A stretch of DNA of 60,000 nt from Adiantum capillus-veneris. Lineage: Eukaryota; Streptophyta; Polypodiopsida; Polypodiales; Pteridaceae. This document shows positions 59,603-60,000 of the stretch, piece by piece. The stretch spans positions 28,787,709 through 28,847,708 of the forward strand of contig CM043971.1 of the NCBI GenBank assembly GCA_014529385.2, written 5' to 3'. Positions within the stretch are counted from its first letter, which is position 1. The number at the start of each line of letters is the position of its first letter. Both the position numbers and the translations under genes were made by a program. The notes under the pieces were generated by a model, which saw only the letters and a list, made by a program, of their open reading frames with translations, was not told the origin of the DNA and made no database searches.

Positions 59603-60000
59603 TTACTCTTGGGAAGCATTGTAAGCATTGACAAGGTTTAGGTTATCCTTTAATTGTATGCCTTGCATCCATCTAGCATCTTCAAAAGGATAATTCTTAA
59701 ACTTAATAAGATATCGTCGGATAGTCTTACCGCCTCTTAGTACTTTGTCTTCATGTCGGAGAATGGACTCGGGCTGCAGCACCTCTTCTTGGTCCTCGAT
59801 CTCCGGTGGGTCTTCAATAGTTGGTTCTTGAGGTGGCTCTCCTTTGTAAGGTTTTAATAGGCTCACATGAAAAGCATTGTGTATGAGCCAATGATTGGGC
59901 AACTTGAGTTGATAGGCCATCTCATTGATTGGCCTAAGAATCTGAAAGGGACCATAGTACCTTTTTGCTAGTTTAGCATAGTACTTTTGGTGACCCGTAG
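59603..60000 (-). pseudogene. chromovirus integrase C-terminus with chromodomain (cut by window end)
   Basis: Frame 59603-59920 reads AYQLKLPNHWLIHNAFHVSL, the conserved integrase C-terminal block, then LKPYKGEPPQEP. A chromodomain follows: EEVLQPESILRHEDKVLRGG, RRYLIKFKNYPFEDARWM, and KDNLNLVNAY. The chromodomain helps target integration to particular chromatin. Upstream residues (KGTMVPFRFLGQSM) continue past 59920 in another frame or after a stop to the window edge. The 318-bp frame is intact to its stop; whether the whole element is intact cannot be seen. Confidence 0.85.

Overview
This looks like nuclear DNA of a land plant with a large, repeat-dominated genome. It is AT-rich, packed with nested LTR retrotransposons primed by initiator Met-tRNA, has one plant LINE, long (GA)n/(CT)n and poly-G tracts, and shows no compact gene spacing. 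A fern, lycophyte or gymnosperm would fit; this rests on general character and is not proven. I see no intact single-copy host gene, rRNA or tRNA gene. Almost every recognisable coding stretch is a decayed mobile element.

Layout. 1-3.7 kb: no gene; a 21-bp tandem array. 3.77-8.46 kb (+): relic of an uncharacterised transposase-like gene (copy A), split by a complete small LTR element at 4713-8021 (minus, TSD ATGAT). 8.6-34.4 kb: a Ty3/gypsy landscape on the plus strand, with an LTR fragment, gag (10.1-12.4 kb), protease-RT-RNase H-integrase zinc modules (23.2-26.8 kb), a third ORF (31.3-33.8 kb), then PPT and 3' LTR (34.05 kb). Foreign DNA separates these blocks: 12.5-22 kb holds a LINE, microsatellites and a decayed multi-exon candidate; 27-29.8 kb holds a minus-strand CCHC retroelement with a 389-bp LTR. 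35.2-36.1 kb: three tandem duplications. 36.2-37.3 kb: unknown decayed ORFs. 38.6-41.9 kb: minus-strand gypsy pol. 42.1-44.1 kb: palindromes followed by a plus-strand gypsy RNase H-integrase fragment. 44.1-52.3 kb: a second, longer copy (B, minus) of the transposase-like gene, with an intron filled by a 10-bp minisatellite and split by a complete Ty1/copia element at 44343-49515 (TSD GATGC). 54.5-55.5 kb: plus-strand gypsy PR-RT fused to a minus-strand copia gag and its LTR (57.3-57.6 kb). 58.4-60 kb: the 3' part of a minus-strand chromovirus, running off the window.

The most interesting result is the transposase-like family. Two relics on opposite strands share FAENY, W-S-[DN]-G, HGKG-like and C-terminal W-G-N...YYKQ motifs. 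Each was interrupted by an LTR element whose target duplication lets the reading frame be followed across the break. Other unexplained structures are periodic 20-22 bp palindromes every 270-305 bp in gypsy non-coding DNA, tandemly doubled integrase H2C2 modules in two gypsy copies, and ATTGG/CCAAT dyads at a fixed 21-22 nt spacing in a likely chromovirus LTR. All domain calls are by eye; no database was searched.
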